A stretch of 31,782 nucleotides of DNA from contig CAAFYT010000051.1 in assembly GCA_900767325.1 (NCBI GenBank), positions 1 through 31,782 of the forward strand, read 5' to 3'. Positions 15,603-22,857 of this stretch are shown in pieces. The stretch's first letter is position 1. Each line of letters begins with the position of its first letter. The notes beneath the pieces were generated by a model. That model did no database searches and had not been told where the DNA came from. It worked only from the letters and a program-made list of their open reading frames with translations. Source of the DNA: Kiritimatiellia bacterium. GTDB taxonomy: Bacteria; Verrucomicrobiota; Kiritimatiellia; RFP12; UBA1067. The position numbers and the translations under genes are program-made.

Positions 15603-16388
15603 TTGAATACGCATCGCCACAAGGGGCCTCGCGAGCTGGTCACGGGAGGGGAATGGATCTACGGGCGCAATCCCGTTGAGGAGGCACTGGCCGCAGGGCG
15701 GCGCACCTGCTCGGAGATCGTCCTGCCGCCGGTTTCGCCGAACGAGGACGAGCAGCTTCAGCGCATCCGCGATGAGGCGCGAAACCGTCGGCTCGTCATC
15801 CGTACGATGGAGCGCGATCAGCTCGACCGCCTCACGCGATTTGGGCATCATCAGGGCGTGGCGCTCAAGACGACGGGGTATCCATATGTTGGGCTGGAGG
15901 ACATTCTCACGGCGGTGGCGGACGACGATAACGCGCTCATCGTGGTGCTCGACCACCTTGAAGACCCGCAGAACGTGGGATCGATAGTGCGGACGGCGTG
16001 CGCGGTCGGCGCGACGGGCGTGGTGATTCCGGAAGATCGCGCCAGCGGCATCACGCCGGCGGCTGTGCGTGCGTCGGCGGGTGGCGCGGAGCACATCCGC
16101 GTGGCGCAAGTCGTGAATCTGCCGCGGGCGATGGCGGCGCTCAAGGATGCGGGAGTCTGGTTCACGGGGCTCGACTGGGGCGAGGACGCGAAACCCTACA
16201 CGGCGATCGACTTCAGGGGGCGCGTGGGGCTGGTCGTCGGGGCGGAGGGGACGGGCCTTTCTCGACTCGTCCGCGAGACGTGCGATTTCATCGGCGTTTT
16301 GCCGATGCCGGGTGGATTTGAATCGTTGAACGCCGGTGTGGCGGCGGCGGTTGCACTGTACGAGATACTAAGGCAGCGAAAGTCATGA
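15603..16388 (+). CDS. rlmB: 23S rRNA 2'-O-ribose methyltransferase of TrmH/SpoU family (RlmB-like)
   Basis: 261 residues from a TTG start chosen because AGGAGG at 15591-15596 is spaced six bases from it and no better start follows. The small N-terminal domain has WIYGRNPVEEAL, the RlmB signature. The SPOUT catalytic domain has LDHLEDPQNVGSIVRTACAVG, LVVGAEGTGLSRLV and LPMPGGFESLNAGVAAAVALYEI, the three knot-forming TrmH motifs that bind S-adenosylmethionine. RlmB methylates G2251 of 23S rRNA; another member of the family (TrmH, RlmL-like snoRNA-type targets) cannot be excluded. It overlaps the next gene by four bases. Confidence 0.92.
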   Translation: MNTHRHKGPRELVTGGEWIYGRNPVEEALAAGRRTCSEIVLPPVSPNEDEQLQRIRDEARNRRLVIRTMERDQLDRLTRFGHHQGVALKTTGYPYVGLEDILTAVADDDNALIVVLDHLEDPQNVGSIVRTACAVGATGVVIPEDRASGITPAAVRASAGGAEHIRVAQVVNLPRAMAALKDAGVWFTGLDWGEDAKPYTAIDFRGRVGLVVGAEGTGLSRLVRETCDFIGVLPMPGGFESLNAGVAAAVALYEILRQRKS

Positions 16389-16855
16389 AACTGAAACCGA
16401 ATCGTGAATTCGTCGTGCGTCACCTGGGAGTGGCGCTTCTGATGCTGGGCTTGGGCGGGTATTTCGCCTATGACGGGCTCGTCGGGTATCCGTCGCAGGA
16501 TGCGGCGGAGCTCTACCGGGCGATTGAGGGGCGCGAGGCGGGCGAGCAGATGACGCGTGCGCAGTTGGAGGCGTTCAAGAGGCAGAAGATCGAAGCGCAG
16601 TACGGCTTTGCGATCCTCTGTCTGCTGGCGGCGGGGCTGATCGGCGCGCACCTGTGGTCGGTTGCCCGGTTCGATCTCGAATTCGACGAAACGGGCTTCG
16701 TCTATCGCGGCAGGCGATGCGAATTCAAGGACGTGAAGACGGTCGATCGTTCGAATTGGGAGAAGAAGGACATCCTCGTCGTGGATGGCATTCGATTGGA
16801 CGCCTGGCATCACACGGGGGTCAAGGAACTCGCTGAGAAGCTCGGTCATGCGTAG
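16385..16855 (+). CDS. Small two-helix membrane protein, unknown function
   Basis: 156 residues. Two TM helices near 12-32 (LGVALLMLGLGGYFAYDGLVG) and 72-92 (AQYGFAILCLLAAGLIGAHL) flank a charged helical loop of about 40 residues. The C-terminal 60 residues (FDLEFDETGFVYRGRRCEF...) alternate beta-strand and charged positions like a small bacterial PH-type domain, but I do not recognise a named family. The start overlaps the rlmB stop (ATGA) and the end overlaps pgpA by eight bases, so expression is coupled to both. A membrane role linked to phospholipid synthesis is suggested only by the next gene. Confidence 0.7.
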   Translation: MKLKPNREFVVRHLGVALLMLGLGGYFAYDGLVGYPSQDAAELYRAIEGREAGEQMTRAQLEAFKRQKIEAQYGFAILCLLAAGLIGAHLWSVARFDLEFDETGFVYRGRRCEFKDVKTVDRSNWEKKDILVVDGIRLDAWHHTGVKELAEKLGHA

Positions 16856-17318
16856 GAAGATACTGCTCTTCGTGGCGAGCGGCCTCGGTCTCGGGCTGAT
16901 TGCTCCGTTCGCGCCGGGCACGTTTGGTTCGCTGCCCGGTGTGGCGTTGGCGTATGTGATCGCGAGACTGCCGATCTGGGGGCAGATGCCGGTGTGTTTG
17001 GGGCTCGTGCTGCTGGCCGTGCCGATCTGCGGTGCGGCGGAGCGGGCTCTGGGCGTGAAGGACGATGGTCGAATCGCGGCGGACGAGTGGATGCTCTATC
17101 CGCTCGCGGTCATCGGCCTTCCGATTCTGGAGCTGCCGTGGTGGATGATGGGGATATTCTTTGCGGTGGTGAGGGTGATCGATGTCGTCAAGCCGTGGCC
17201 CTGCCGCGGGCTGCAGGCGCTTCCCGGCGGACGCGGCATCGTCATCGACGATTTTCTCGCCAACCTCTATTCGCTCGCGATTAACTGGGCGATTTATGGT
17301 ATAATAGGCGCGCCCTGA
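16848..17318 (+). CDS. pgpA: Phosphatidylglycerophosphatase A
   Basis: 156 residues, close to the usual length. PgpA removes the phosphate from phosphatidylglycerol phosphate to give phosphatidylglycerol at the inner membrane. Visible motifs: FAPGTFGSLPG near the N-terminus, KDDGRIAADEWMLYP with the metal-binding acidic residues, RVIDVVKPWPCR and GIVIDDFLANLYS. Four hydrophobic stretches fit an integral membrane protein. The ATG at 16848 overlaps the end of the preceding gene; it has no convincing Shine-Dalgarno and probably depends on coupling. The last codons contain the promoter of the tRNA gene. Confidence 0.94.
   Translation: MRRKILLFVASGLGLGLIAPFAPGTFGSLPGVALAYVIARLPIWGQMPVCLGLVLLAVPICGAAERALGVKDDGRIAADEWMLYPLAVIGLPILELPWWMMGIFFAVVRVIDVVKPWPCRGLQALPGGRGIVIDDFLANLYSLAINWAIYGIIGAP
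17297..17308 (+). promoter_or_regulatory. Extended -10 promoter of tRNA-Arg
   Basis: TGGTATAATAGG with a perfect TATAAT at 17300-17305, lying in the last codons of pgpA. Transcription would begin near 17312, about ten bases before the tRNA 5' end, leaving a short leader for RNase P. No clear -35 hexamer. Confidence 0.75.
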
Positions 17319-17321
17319 TCT

Positions 17322-17398
17322 GGGCCTGTAGCTCATTCGGATAGAGCAGCGGTTTTCTAAACCGCGGGTAGTGGGTTCGATTCCCGCCAGGCCCGCCA
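17322..17398 (+). tRNA. tRNA-Arg, anticodon UCU
   Basis: 77 bases including an encoded CCA at 17396-17398. The acceptor stem GGGCCTG (17322-17328) pairs with CAGGCCC (17388-17394); discriminator base G. D arm GCTC/GAGC, anticodon stem GCGGT/ACCGC with loop TTTCTAA (17354-17360) giving anticodon TCT at 17356-17358; five-base variable loop; T arm GTGGG-TTCGATT-CCCGC. The UCU anticodon reads AGA and AGG arginine codons. No intrinsic terminator is evident before the next promoter, and nothing else is visible from 17399 to 17430. Confidence 0.95.
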
Positions 17399-17430
17399 AT
17401 TCGAACTGCGATGCCACGGAGTGGAAAATG

Positions 17431-17442
17431 TGGTATAATACG
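17431..17442 (+). promoter_or_regulatory. Extended -10 promoter of the DUF486 gene, near-leaderless
   Basis: TGGTATAATACG with TATAAT at 17434-17439. The start codon is at 17450, so the predicted transcript would have a leader of only about zero to five bases and no Shine-Dalgarno. The -35 region (ATGCCA at 17411-17416) is poor. Confidence 0.75.
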
Positions 17443-17449
17443 CGTTGAT

Positions 17450-17794
17450 ATGGCACATGTGAATTGGTTGACCGTCGGGTTGCTGGTCGTCTCCAACCTG
17501 ATCATGCTTTATGCTTGGTATGGGCACTTGCGCGGAATGGCGAACGCGCCCGTCTGGGTGGTGGTTCTCGTTTCGTGGCTCATCGCTCTTGGCGAGTACA
17601 GCTTCATGATCCCGGCGAATCGGCTGGGCGCGAAGACGATGTCGCTCGAGCAGCTCAAGATCACGCAGGAGACCATCGCACTCCTTACGTTCGTGCCGTT
17701 CGCGGTTTTCGTGATGAAGCAGCCGATCTCCTGGAACTATGCGGCTGCGGCGGTTTGCATTTTTGCGGCCGTGTTCTTCATCTTCAGGGGCTGA
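17450..17794 (+). CDS. DUF486 (DMT-superfamily-like) inner-membrane protein
   Basis: 114 residues, four TM helices, matching the small DUF486 family: VSNLIMLYAWYGHL, VVVLVSWLIALGEYSFMIPANRLGAK, the amphipathic LEQLKITQETIALLTFVPFAVFVMKQPISWNYAAAAVCIFAAVFF. The family resembles half-size drug/metabolite transporters, but its substrate is not established. The ATG at 17450 is chosen because it lies just downstream of the -10; an earlier in-frame ATG at 17411 would be upstream of transcription. It is followed two bases later by an HNH nuclease gene in the same transcript. Confidence 0.9.
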   Translation: MAHVNWLTVGLLVVSNLIMLYAWYGHLRGMANAPVWVVVLVSWLIALGEYSFMIPANRLGAKTMSLEQLKITQETIALLTFVPFAVFVMKQPISWNYAAAAVCIFAAVFFIFRG

Positions 17795-17796
17795 CG

Positions 17797-18081
17797 ATGG
17801 CGGATTGGCTCGATCTGAACCCCGATCCGGCGCATGTGAGGCGCGAGCGTGCCAAGGCGCGCGAGTTGCGTCAGACCGACTGGTGGCGCGCGCGGATCGC
17901 CAAGGGCGTGTGCCACTACTGCGGGCGATCCGTAGGCGCCGGGAATCTCACGCTCGACCATGTGATTCCCGTGGCGCGCGGGGGGCGTTCGACGCGCGGG
18001 AACTGCGTGCCGTGCTGCGCCGAGTGCAACGCCCGGAAAAAGGCCTACACGCCGGCCGAGATGATACTGGACGATTTGTGA
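17797..18081 (+). CDS. Small HNH endonuclease-domain protein
   Basis: 94 residues. The whole protein is one HNH (beta-beta-alpha metal) domain with zinc cysteines: CHYCGRS near 39-45, LTLDHVIPVARGG with the HNH histidine, then NCVPCCAECNARKK. The DHVIPVARGG...N...C..CN..K pattern matches stand-alone bacterial HNH proteins related to those in McrA and phage endonucleases. Partner and DNA or RNA target are unknown. No phage, restriction or toxin gene adjoins it; it sits two bases after the DUF486 gene. Its stop codon TGA at 18079-18081 forms the TG of the rdgB promoter's extended -10. Confidence 0.88.
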   Translation: MADWLDLNPDPAHVRRERAKARELRQTDWWRARIAKGVCHYCGRSVGAGNLTLDHVIPVARGGRSTRGNCVPCCAECNARKKAYTPAEMILDDL

Positions 18082-18090
18082 TATAATACG
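18079..18090 (+). promoter_or_regulatory. Extended -10 promoter of rdgB operon, predicted leaderless start
   Basis: TGATATAATACG with TATAAT at 18082-18087. The rdgB ATG is at 18094, seven bases after the -10 and at the expected transcription start. There is no Shine-Dalgarno. The preceding stop codon overlaps the promoter. Confidence 0.8.
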
Positions 18091-18093
18091 CGT

Positions 18094-18681
18094 ATGCGAA
18101 TTTTCGTTGCCACGCACAATCGACACAAGCTCGGGGAGATCGCGCAGATCTTCCGCGACTACGAGGTCTGTGCCGACGATCCCGAGGGCGTGGAGGAGAC
18201 GGCGACGGATTTCATCGGCAACGCATTCATCAAGGTGCGTGCGATCGCGTCGCGTCACGCGGGCGACTGGTGTCTGGCTGATGATTCGGGGCTGGAGGTC
18301 GCGGCGCTCGGCGGCGCGCCGGGCGTGCGAAGTGCGCGCTATGCGGGCGAGATGTGCGATTCGGCGCGCAACAACGCGCTTCTTCTGGAAAATCTCGCGG
18401 GCCGAGCGGATCGCCGCGCCAACTTCACCTGTGCGGTGGCGTTGGTCGATCCCGCGGGCGTGGAGTACGCGGCGATCGGGAAGGTCTTCGGCCATCTCGC
18501 GGAGGGGCCGCGCGGCGATTCGGGGTTCGGCTACGATCCGTTGTTCGTTCCGGATGGGTTCGACAGGTCGTTCGCCGAGCTGACCGCCGAGGAGAAGAAC
18601 ACGATTTCGCATCGCGCTCGGGCGCTTGCGGAGGTGCGGAAAATCATACTGCAAACCAATACAAAGGAGGATTATCCATGA
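18094..18681 (+). CDS. rdgB: dITP/XTP pyrophosphatase (non-canonical purine NTPase)
   Basis: 195 residues of the Ham1/RdgB family, which hydrolyses ITP, dITP and XTP to the monophosphates and so keeps deaminated purines out of DNA. Motifs in order: FVATHNRHKLGEI with the triphosphate-binding lysine, FIGNAFIKVRA, ADDSGLEV at 62-69 with the metal-binding acidic pair, GAPGVRSARYAG, GFGYDPLFVPDG and ISHRARAL with the conserved His-Arg. The start codon is at the predicted transcription start, so the message is probably leaderless. The stop overlaps the next gene by four bases (ATGA). Confidence 0.97.
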   Translation: MRIFVATHNRHKLGEIAQIFRDYEVCADDPEGVEETATDFIGNAFIKVRAIASRHAGDWCLADDSGLEVAALGGAPGVRSARYAGEMCDSARNNALLLENLAGRADRRANFTCAVALVDPAGVEYAAIGKVFGHLAEGPRGDSGFGYDPLFVPDGFDRSFAELTAEEKNTISHRARALAEVRKIILQTNTKEDYP

Positions 18682-19454
18682 AAATGAACTTGACGTTGCC
18701 GGTTGTGGCGTTGCTGGTCGGTTCGGCCCTGGGCTACTGTCTTGCGCCGGCGAGGATCGTGGCCGGCGAGCCGAAGGGCGAGACGAAGTCGACGGCCAAG
18801 GCGCCGATCGGCGACGACGGCAGCCGGGCGAGCATCGCCGCGCTTCGCGCGCGCATCGCCGATCTTGAGCGTCAGCTCTCCGAGCGGACTGACGCGCGCA
18901 CCGAGACGCGTGTGAGCGAGCAGACCGTCGCGCGAGCCGATGGGGGGAATCGCGATCCCTTTGGCGCGGCGCGCGAGTGGATGGAGAACTTGAGGAACGA
19001 GGATCCTGCGCGTTACGCGCAGATGACCAATGGCTACGCCCGGATGCGCCAGCGCCGTCAGGCGCGGACGCGCAGCCGTCAGGAATTCCTCGCCTCCGTC
19101 GACACCTCGCGGATGAACGCCGCGGCGAAGAAGACGCACGACGACTACCAGGCGGCGATGTCTCGGCACGAGGAGCTGGAGAGCCGGATCCACCAGGAGA
19201 ATCTGACCGATGGCGAACGGCGCGAGATCTTCGAGCAGATGCGCGAAAGCGGCGCGGAGTTGCGGCGTCTCGGGCGGGAGGAGCGCGACAACCTTCTGCA
19301 GGCCACGGCGAATTCGCTCGGTTTTCAGGGCGATGACGCGCGGGAGATCGCGGAGACGATCCGCGAAGTCTACGACGCGACGGAAGGCGGCGGGCCGCTC
19401 TTCGGCGGCGGGCGCGGTTTCGGTGGACGGGGGCGCGGCGCGGCGCGACCCTAA
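18678..19454 (+). CDS. Periplasmic coiled-coil protein, unknown function
   Basis: 258 residues. The N-terminus MKMNLTLPVVALLVGSALGYCLAPA is a signal peptide or single anchor. Residues about 50-75 (SIAALRARIADLERQLSERT) form a short coiled coil, and about 140-240 are long helices rich in Arg, Glu and Gln (Spy/CpxP-like in style, without the LTxxQ motifs). The tail is Gly/Arg-rich (FGGGRGFGGRGRGAARP), an unstructured end. AAAGGAGGA at 18663-18671 is a strong Shine-Dalgarno. I do not recognise a named family. It follows rdgB and precedes an oxidoreductase in one operon, which says little about its job. Confidence 0.75.
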   Translation: MKMNLTLPVVALLVGSALGYCLAPARIVAGEPKGETKSTAKAPIGDDGSRASIAALRARIADLERQLSERTDARTETRVSEQTVARADGGNRDPFGAAREWMENLRNEDPARYAQMTNGYARMRQRRQARTRSRQEFLASVDTSRMNAAAKKTHDDYQAAMSRHEELESRIHQENLTDGERREIFEQMRESGAELRRLGREERDNLLQATANSLGFQGDDAREIAETIREVYDATEGGGPLFGGGRGFGGRGRGAARP

Positions 19455-19460
19455 TCGGTG

Positions 19461-20669
19461 ATGGGCGCGCTGAGGGCCATCATACTCGGAGCCGGTTATC
19501 GGGGGCGCGCCTACGCCGCCTACGCGAAGGCGCATCCTGACGAGCTCGAGATCGTCGGCGTGGCGGATCCGCATCAGGCGGGGTCGATTGCGGCCCCGCG
19601 AACCTGGCTGGACTGGCGAGAATGCCTGTCGGCGCGGCCGGAGGCGGAGCTGGCGATCCTGACCTTGCCGGATGCGCAGCACCACGAGGCCGCGCTGCGG
19701 GCGCTTGAGGGCGGGTATCATCTGCTTTTGGAGAAGCCGCTGGCCACGACGGCCGAGGGGTGCCGCGAGGTCGTCGTCGCTGGCTTGCGCGCGCGACGGC
19801 TTGTGATGGTCGGGCATGTGTTGCGCCATGTGGCGCGGTATGCGTACATCAAGGCGCTGATCGAATCGGGCGAACTGGGCGAGGTCGTCTCGATCAGCCA
19901 TCAGGAGTCCGTGGGGTTCGCGAAGATGTCCCACTCGTTTGTGCGGGGCGAGCTCGCCGATTCGGCGGAAAGCTCGCCGATGATCCTGACCAAATGTTCG
20001 CACGACTTCGACCTCTTCGTCTGGTGGATCGGTCGCCGCTGCCGCAAGGTCGCAAGCTTCGGTTCGACGCGCCTCTTCTCGCGCGAGAACGCACCGACGG
20101 GAGCCGGTGCGCGCTGCACGGCGTGCCCCGCGGCGATTGAGAGCTCTTGCGTCTGGAGCGCGCGGCGGCTCTATTCGGGGGGCGAGCTCGGCTATCTTTT
20201 CGCGGATGCGTCTGCGGAGGCGATGGAGAGGGTCGTGGAGGAGTCGCGCTATGGCCGGTGCGTCTACCGGTGCGAAAACGATGCTCCCGACCATCAGGGT
20301 GTCTTGCTGGAGTTTGAAGGTGGTGCGACGGTTTCCCACATGATGACGGGTTTCAGCATGCGGAATGTGCGAACGACGCGGATTGGCCTGACGCGCGGCG
20401 AGATCGTGTGCGAGGGAGATCGACTCGAAGTCCTTCCCTTCGACGGCGCGGCGACCGGCGTTCGCGTGCCGCGGGTTTGCGAGCCGAACCTCTCGCGTCA
20501 TGGCGGAGGGGACTTCAATCTGATGGCGGACGCGATTCGCCTCGTACGACGGGGGGATGCGCGCGAATGGGCGCGGCAGACCGAGAGCGCGCTCGCCAGC
20601 CATCTGATTGCGTTCGCGGCGGAGGAGTCGCGGCGACGAGGCGGAGAGGTTCTCGAGGTGGAGATCTGA
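19461..20669 (+). CDS. Gfo/Idh/MocA-family NAD(P)-dependent oxidoreductase
   Basis: 402 residues from the ATG at 19461 (a GTG three bases earlier is possible). The N-terminal Rossmann fold has AIILGAGYRGRAY and ends in LLLEKPLATT, the EKP motif shared by the whole family. The C-terminal alpha/beta domain has MVGHVLR and KCSHDFDLFVWWIG, with the catalytic histidine. A CTACP motif near residue 215 belongs to a subgroup that carries a short Cys insert. These enzymes oxidise or reduce sugars, inositols and related alcohols; the substrate cannot be told from the sequence and no sugar pathway surrounds it. The stop shares one base with the rnhC start. Confidence 0.92.
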   Translation: MGALRAIILGAGYRGRAYAAYAKAHPDELEIVGVADPHQAGSIAAPRTWLDWRECLSARPEAELAILTLPDAQHHEAALRALEGGYHLLLEKPLATTAEGCREVVVAGLRARRLVMVGHVLRHVARYAYIKALIESGELGEVVSISHQESVGFAKMSHSFVRGELADSAESSPMILTKCSHDFDLFVWWIGRRCRKVASFGSTRLFSRENAPTGAGARCTACPAAIESSCVWSARRLYSGGELGYLFADASAEAMERVVEESRYGRCVYRCENDAPDHQGVLLEFEGGATVSHMMTGFSMRNVRTTRIGLTRGEIVCEGDRLEVLPFDGAATGVRVPRVCEPNLSRHGGGDFNLMADAIRLVRRGDAREWARQTESALASHLIAFAAEESRRRGGEVLEVEI

Positions 20670-21721
20670 TGGCGGCGAACGACAGCGGCGCGGCGAAGCG
20701 GACGTCCTTCACCTTCGAGCTGACTTCCGATCAACAGGAGGTTCTTCTCGGGCTGATGGTGAGCGGCAACTACCGCCGGCGCGAGGTTCCCTATTCGCTC
20801 TATTCCGTTGAGGGCGACCATTTCAACGCCACGCTCTACGCCCGGGAAAAGTACGGTCGGCGCAAGCTTTGCGTACAGGGTTCGAAAGCGGAGGACTTTG
20901 TCCTCTTCCAGTTGGAGCCGCGTGTTCTGGGGCGTGCGGCGCTCGGTTACGAAAAGCAGCTTTCGCCTGAGCTTTTCTCCGACCACGCGGGATCCGACGA
21001 ATCGGGCAAGGGCGACTATTTCGGCCCGCTCGTCGTCTGCTGTGCATTCACCGATGATCGACTGTCCGAGCGGATGGCAGAAATGGGGGTGAAGGACTGC
21101 AAGCGGATGTCCGACAAGGCGGTTCTCTCCGTCGGCGCGCAGTTGCGCGAGCTTCTGGGCGCAACGGGCTACGCGGTCGTCAAGCTTTTGCCGCCGGCCT
21201 ATAACCGGCTTTACGCGAAAATCCGGAACATCAACCGGATGCTCGCCTGGGCGCACGGCGCGGCGATTGAGGATCTGCTGACCCGAAAGCCCGGGTGCGT
21301 GCGTGTCGTCGTAGATCAGTTCGCGCCGACCGAGGCGACGATCTTGAGGGCGTTGAAATCGCGAGGCCGTGCGGCGAAGGTCGAGCAGCGCCACAAAGCC
21401 GAAAGCGACATTGCGGTTGCGGCGGCTTCGGTCATCGCGCGCGAGATCTTCATCCGCTCCTGCCGCGAGATGGAGCGGGAGTGCTTCGACGGTCTCGCGA
21501 CGGAGGACGGGCGAATTCCGCTCGGATCGAGCGATCCGCGGGTGCGCGCGCTCGCGGAGCGCATGGTCGGGGAGAAAGGTCCCGCTTGGCTCATGAACCA
21601 CTGCAAGGTACATTTCCAGACGACGGACAAGGTTCTCGCGAGTTGCGGATTGACGCGCGAGGCGCTGCCCGAGGACGGGCGAGTCGTCAGCACAAGCATA
21701 ATGAAAGGAGAACGGACATGA
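20669..21721 (+). CDS. rnhC: Ribonuclease HIII
   Basis: 350 residues. The N-terminal 90 residues match the TBP-like substrate-binding domain found only in RNase HIII. The catalytic domain opens with GSDESGKGDYFGP (108-120), giving the first Asp-Glu pair (D110, E111); the later acidic residues are in VVVDQFAP and HKAESDIAVAAASVIAR. It cuts RNA in RNA-DNA hybrids, acting in primer and R-loop removal. RNase HIII is found mainly in Firmicutes and in Chlamydiae and some relatives, which supports a PVC origin. The start shares a base with the preceding stop; the end overlaps the TolQ-type gene. Confidence 0.95.
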   Translation: MAANDSGAAKRTSFTFELTSDQQEVLLGLMVSGNYRRREVPYSLYSVEGDHFNATLYAREKYGRRKLCVQGSKAEDFVLFQLEPRVLGRAALGYEKQLSPELFSDHAGSDESGKGDYFGPLVVCCAFTDDRLSERMAEMGVKDCKRMSDKAVLSVGAQLRELLGATGYAVVKLLPPAYNRLYAKIRNINRMLAWAHGAAIEDLLTRKPGCVRVVVDQFAPTEATILRALKSRGRAAKVEQRHKAESDIAVAAASVIAREIFIRSCREMERECFDGLATEDGRIPLGSSDPRVRALAERMVGEKGPAWLMNHCKVHFQTTDKVLASCGLTREALPEDGRVVSTSIMKGERT

Positions 21722-22437
21722 TACTGGCAAATTCACTAATCGACGGTTTTCTCGGCTCGAACTTCACCGGGCAGCTGATCGTTGCGGTGCAGCTCTTCGG
21801 CTCGGTCGTGATGGTGGCGACGATTTTCGGCAAATGGGGCTCCCTTAAGACGATCTACTCCGCGATGCGACGATTTCTGCGCGATTTCGCGACCAGTCAG
21901 GACTCCCTCGAATACTACATCACTCGGCGCCCATCGACCGTGTATGGGCTTGAGTGGATCTACAAGGAAACGAGCGAACGGCTCCTGAAGCTCCTCTCGC
22001 CGGAAATCCGTGCCACGCTCGCGGGGCGACGAACCGATTCGACCGGCGCCGCGCTGACGGCGCGCGAGGTCGAACTTGTTCGCGGAACCTGCGATCATGC
22101 GCTGGAGGAGGAGCTTCTGCGGGTCGAAAAGGGTATGCCGTTCATCGCGACGATCGTTGCGCTTGAGCCGATGCTGGGCTTGCTCGGCACGGTCTGGGGC
22201 GTGCTGGATGCATTCGCCGAAATGGGCTCGGCCGGAAGCGCGAACCTCGCGACGATCGCGCCCTCGATTTCGGCGGCGCTGGTGACGACGGTCGTCGGGC
22301 TTCTGGTTGCGATTCCCGGAACGATCTTCTTCAACATCCTCAATGCGAGAATCCGCGACATCTCCAACGATATGGAGGGCTTCTCGGACGAGTTGATGGG
22401 GCGCATCGCCTGTGAGTATCAGGGGAAGGGGGTGTAA
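21718..22437 (+). CDS. TolQ/ExbB/MotA-family proton channel protein, second set
   Basis: 239 residues with TM helices near 17-38, 143-168 and 180-207. TM2 has PMLGLLGTVWGVLDAF with the conserved threonine (T158). TM3 reads SISAALVTTVVGLLVAIPG: the threonine equivalent to ExbB T181 is kept (T191), while the family's glutamate is alanine (A186). AAAGGAG at 21704-21710 is the ribosome-binding site, and the ATG overlaps the rnhC stop. With the TolR-like and TonB-like proteins just downstream it should form an inner-membrane motor driven by the proton gradient that acts across the periplasm. Confidence 0.93.
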   Translation: MILANSLIDGFLGSNFTGQLIVAVQLFGSVVMVATIFGKWGSLKTIYSAMRRFLRDFATSQDSLEYYITRRPSTVYGLEWIYKETSERLLKLLSPEIRATLAGRRTDSTGAALTAREVELVRGTCDHALEEELLRVEKGMPFIATIVALEPMLGLLGTVWGVLDAFAEMGSAGSANLATIAPSISAALVTTVVGLLVAIPGTIFFNILNARIRDISNDMEGFSDELMGRIACEYQGKGV

Positions 22438-22443
22438 GCGGCC

Positions 22444-22857
22444 ATGTCCAGAACGAGACATCGCAGACGTGGCGGAGAGCCGAAGGCGCAGATCGACATG
22501 ACCTCGCTGATCGACCTGACCTTCCTCCTTTTGGTGACGTTCATCGTGACCTTGCCCACGTTGGAGCAGTCGATCCACATCCTGTTGCCCGTCGGCAAGA
22601 CGGCCAAGGCGCAGGACGACAAGAAGAAGACGGTTTCGATCACCGTTGACTCGGCGGGTAAGGTCTTTCTCGGCGAGAGGCCCGTCACGCTGGACGATCT
22701 CAAGTCGTCCCTTGGCGCGCAGGTCGCCGCGGATCCCGAAATCAGCGTGCTGGTGCGCGGTGACGTCAGGGGGAACTACGGCGGCGTCTACGAGATCGTG
22801 AAGGTGGCCAAGGACTGCAACGTGAAGCACTTGGGGCTCGTCTCAGTGGAGAAGTGA
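22444..22857 (+). CDS. TolR/ExbD-family protein with intact TM aspartate
   Basis: 137 residues. A basic tail (SRTRHRRRGG) precedes the signature IDMTSLIDLTFLLLVTFIV, in which D24 is the proton-carrying aspartate of ExbD/TolR. The periplasmic domain has VSITVDSAGKVFLGERPVTLDDL and ISVLVRGDVRGNYGGVYEIVKVAKDCNVKHLGLVS, the normal ExbD fold. It begins six bases after the TolQ-type stop with AAGGGGG as ribosome-binding site. Compared with the TolR-like protein at 5711-6184, it shows what a functional version in this genome looks like. Confidence 0.95.
   Translation: MSRTRHRRRGGEPKAQIDMTSLIDLTFLLLVTFIVTLPTLEQSIHILLPVGKTAKAQDDKKKTVSITVDSAGKVFLGERPVTLDDLKSSLGAQVAADPEISVLVRGDVRGNYGGVYEIVKVAKDCNVKHLGLVSVEK

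Noticed and set aside
17399..17430. A terminator after tRNA-Arg
   Set aside because: No GC-rich hairpin with a T run is present; a CCAC/GTGG pair around GGA is too short.
17797..18081. HNH protein as evidence of a mobile intron, intein or phage
   Set aside because: No disrupted host gene, intron core, integrase, capsid or repeats lie around it.
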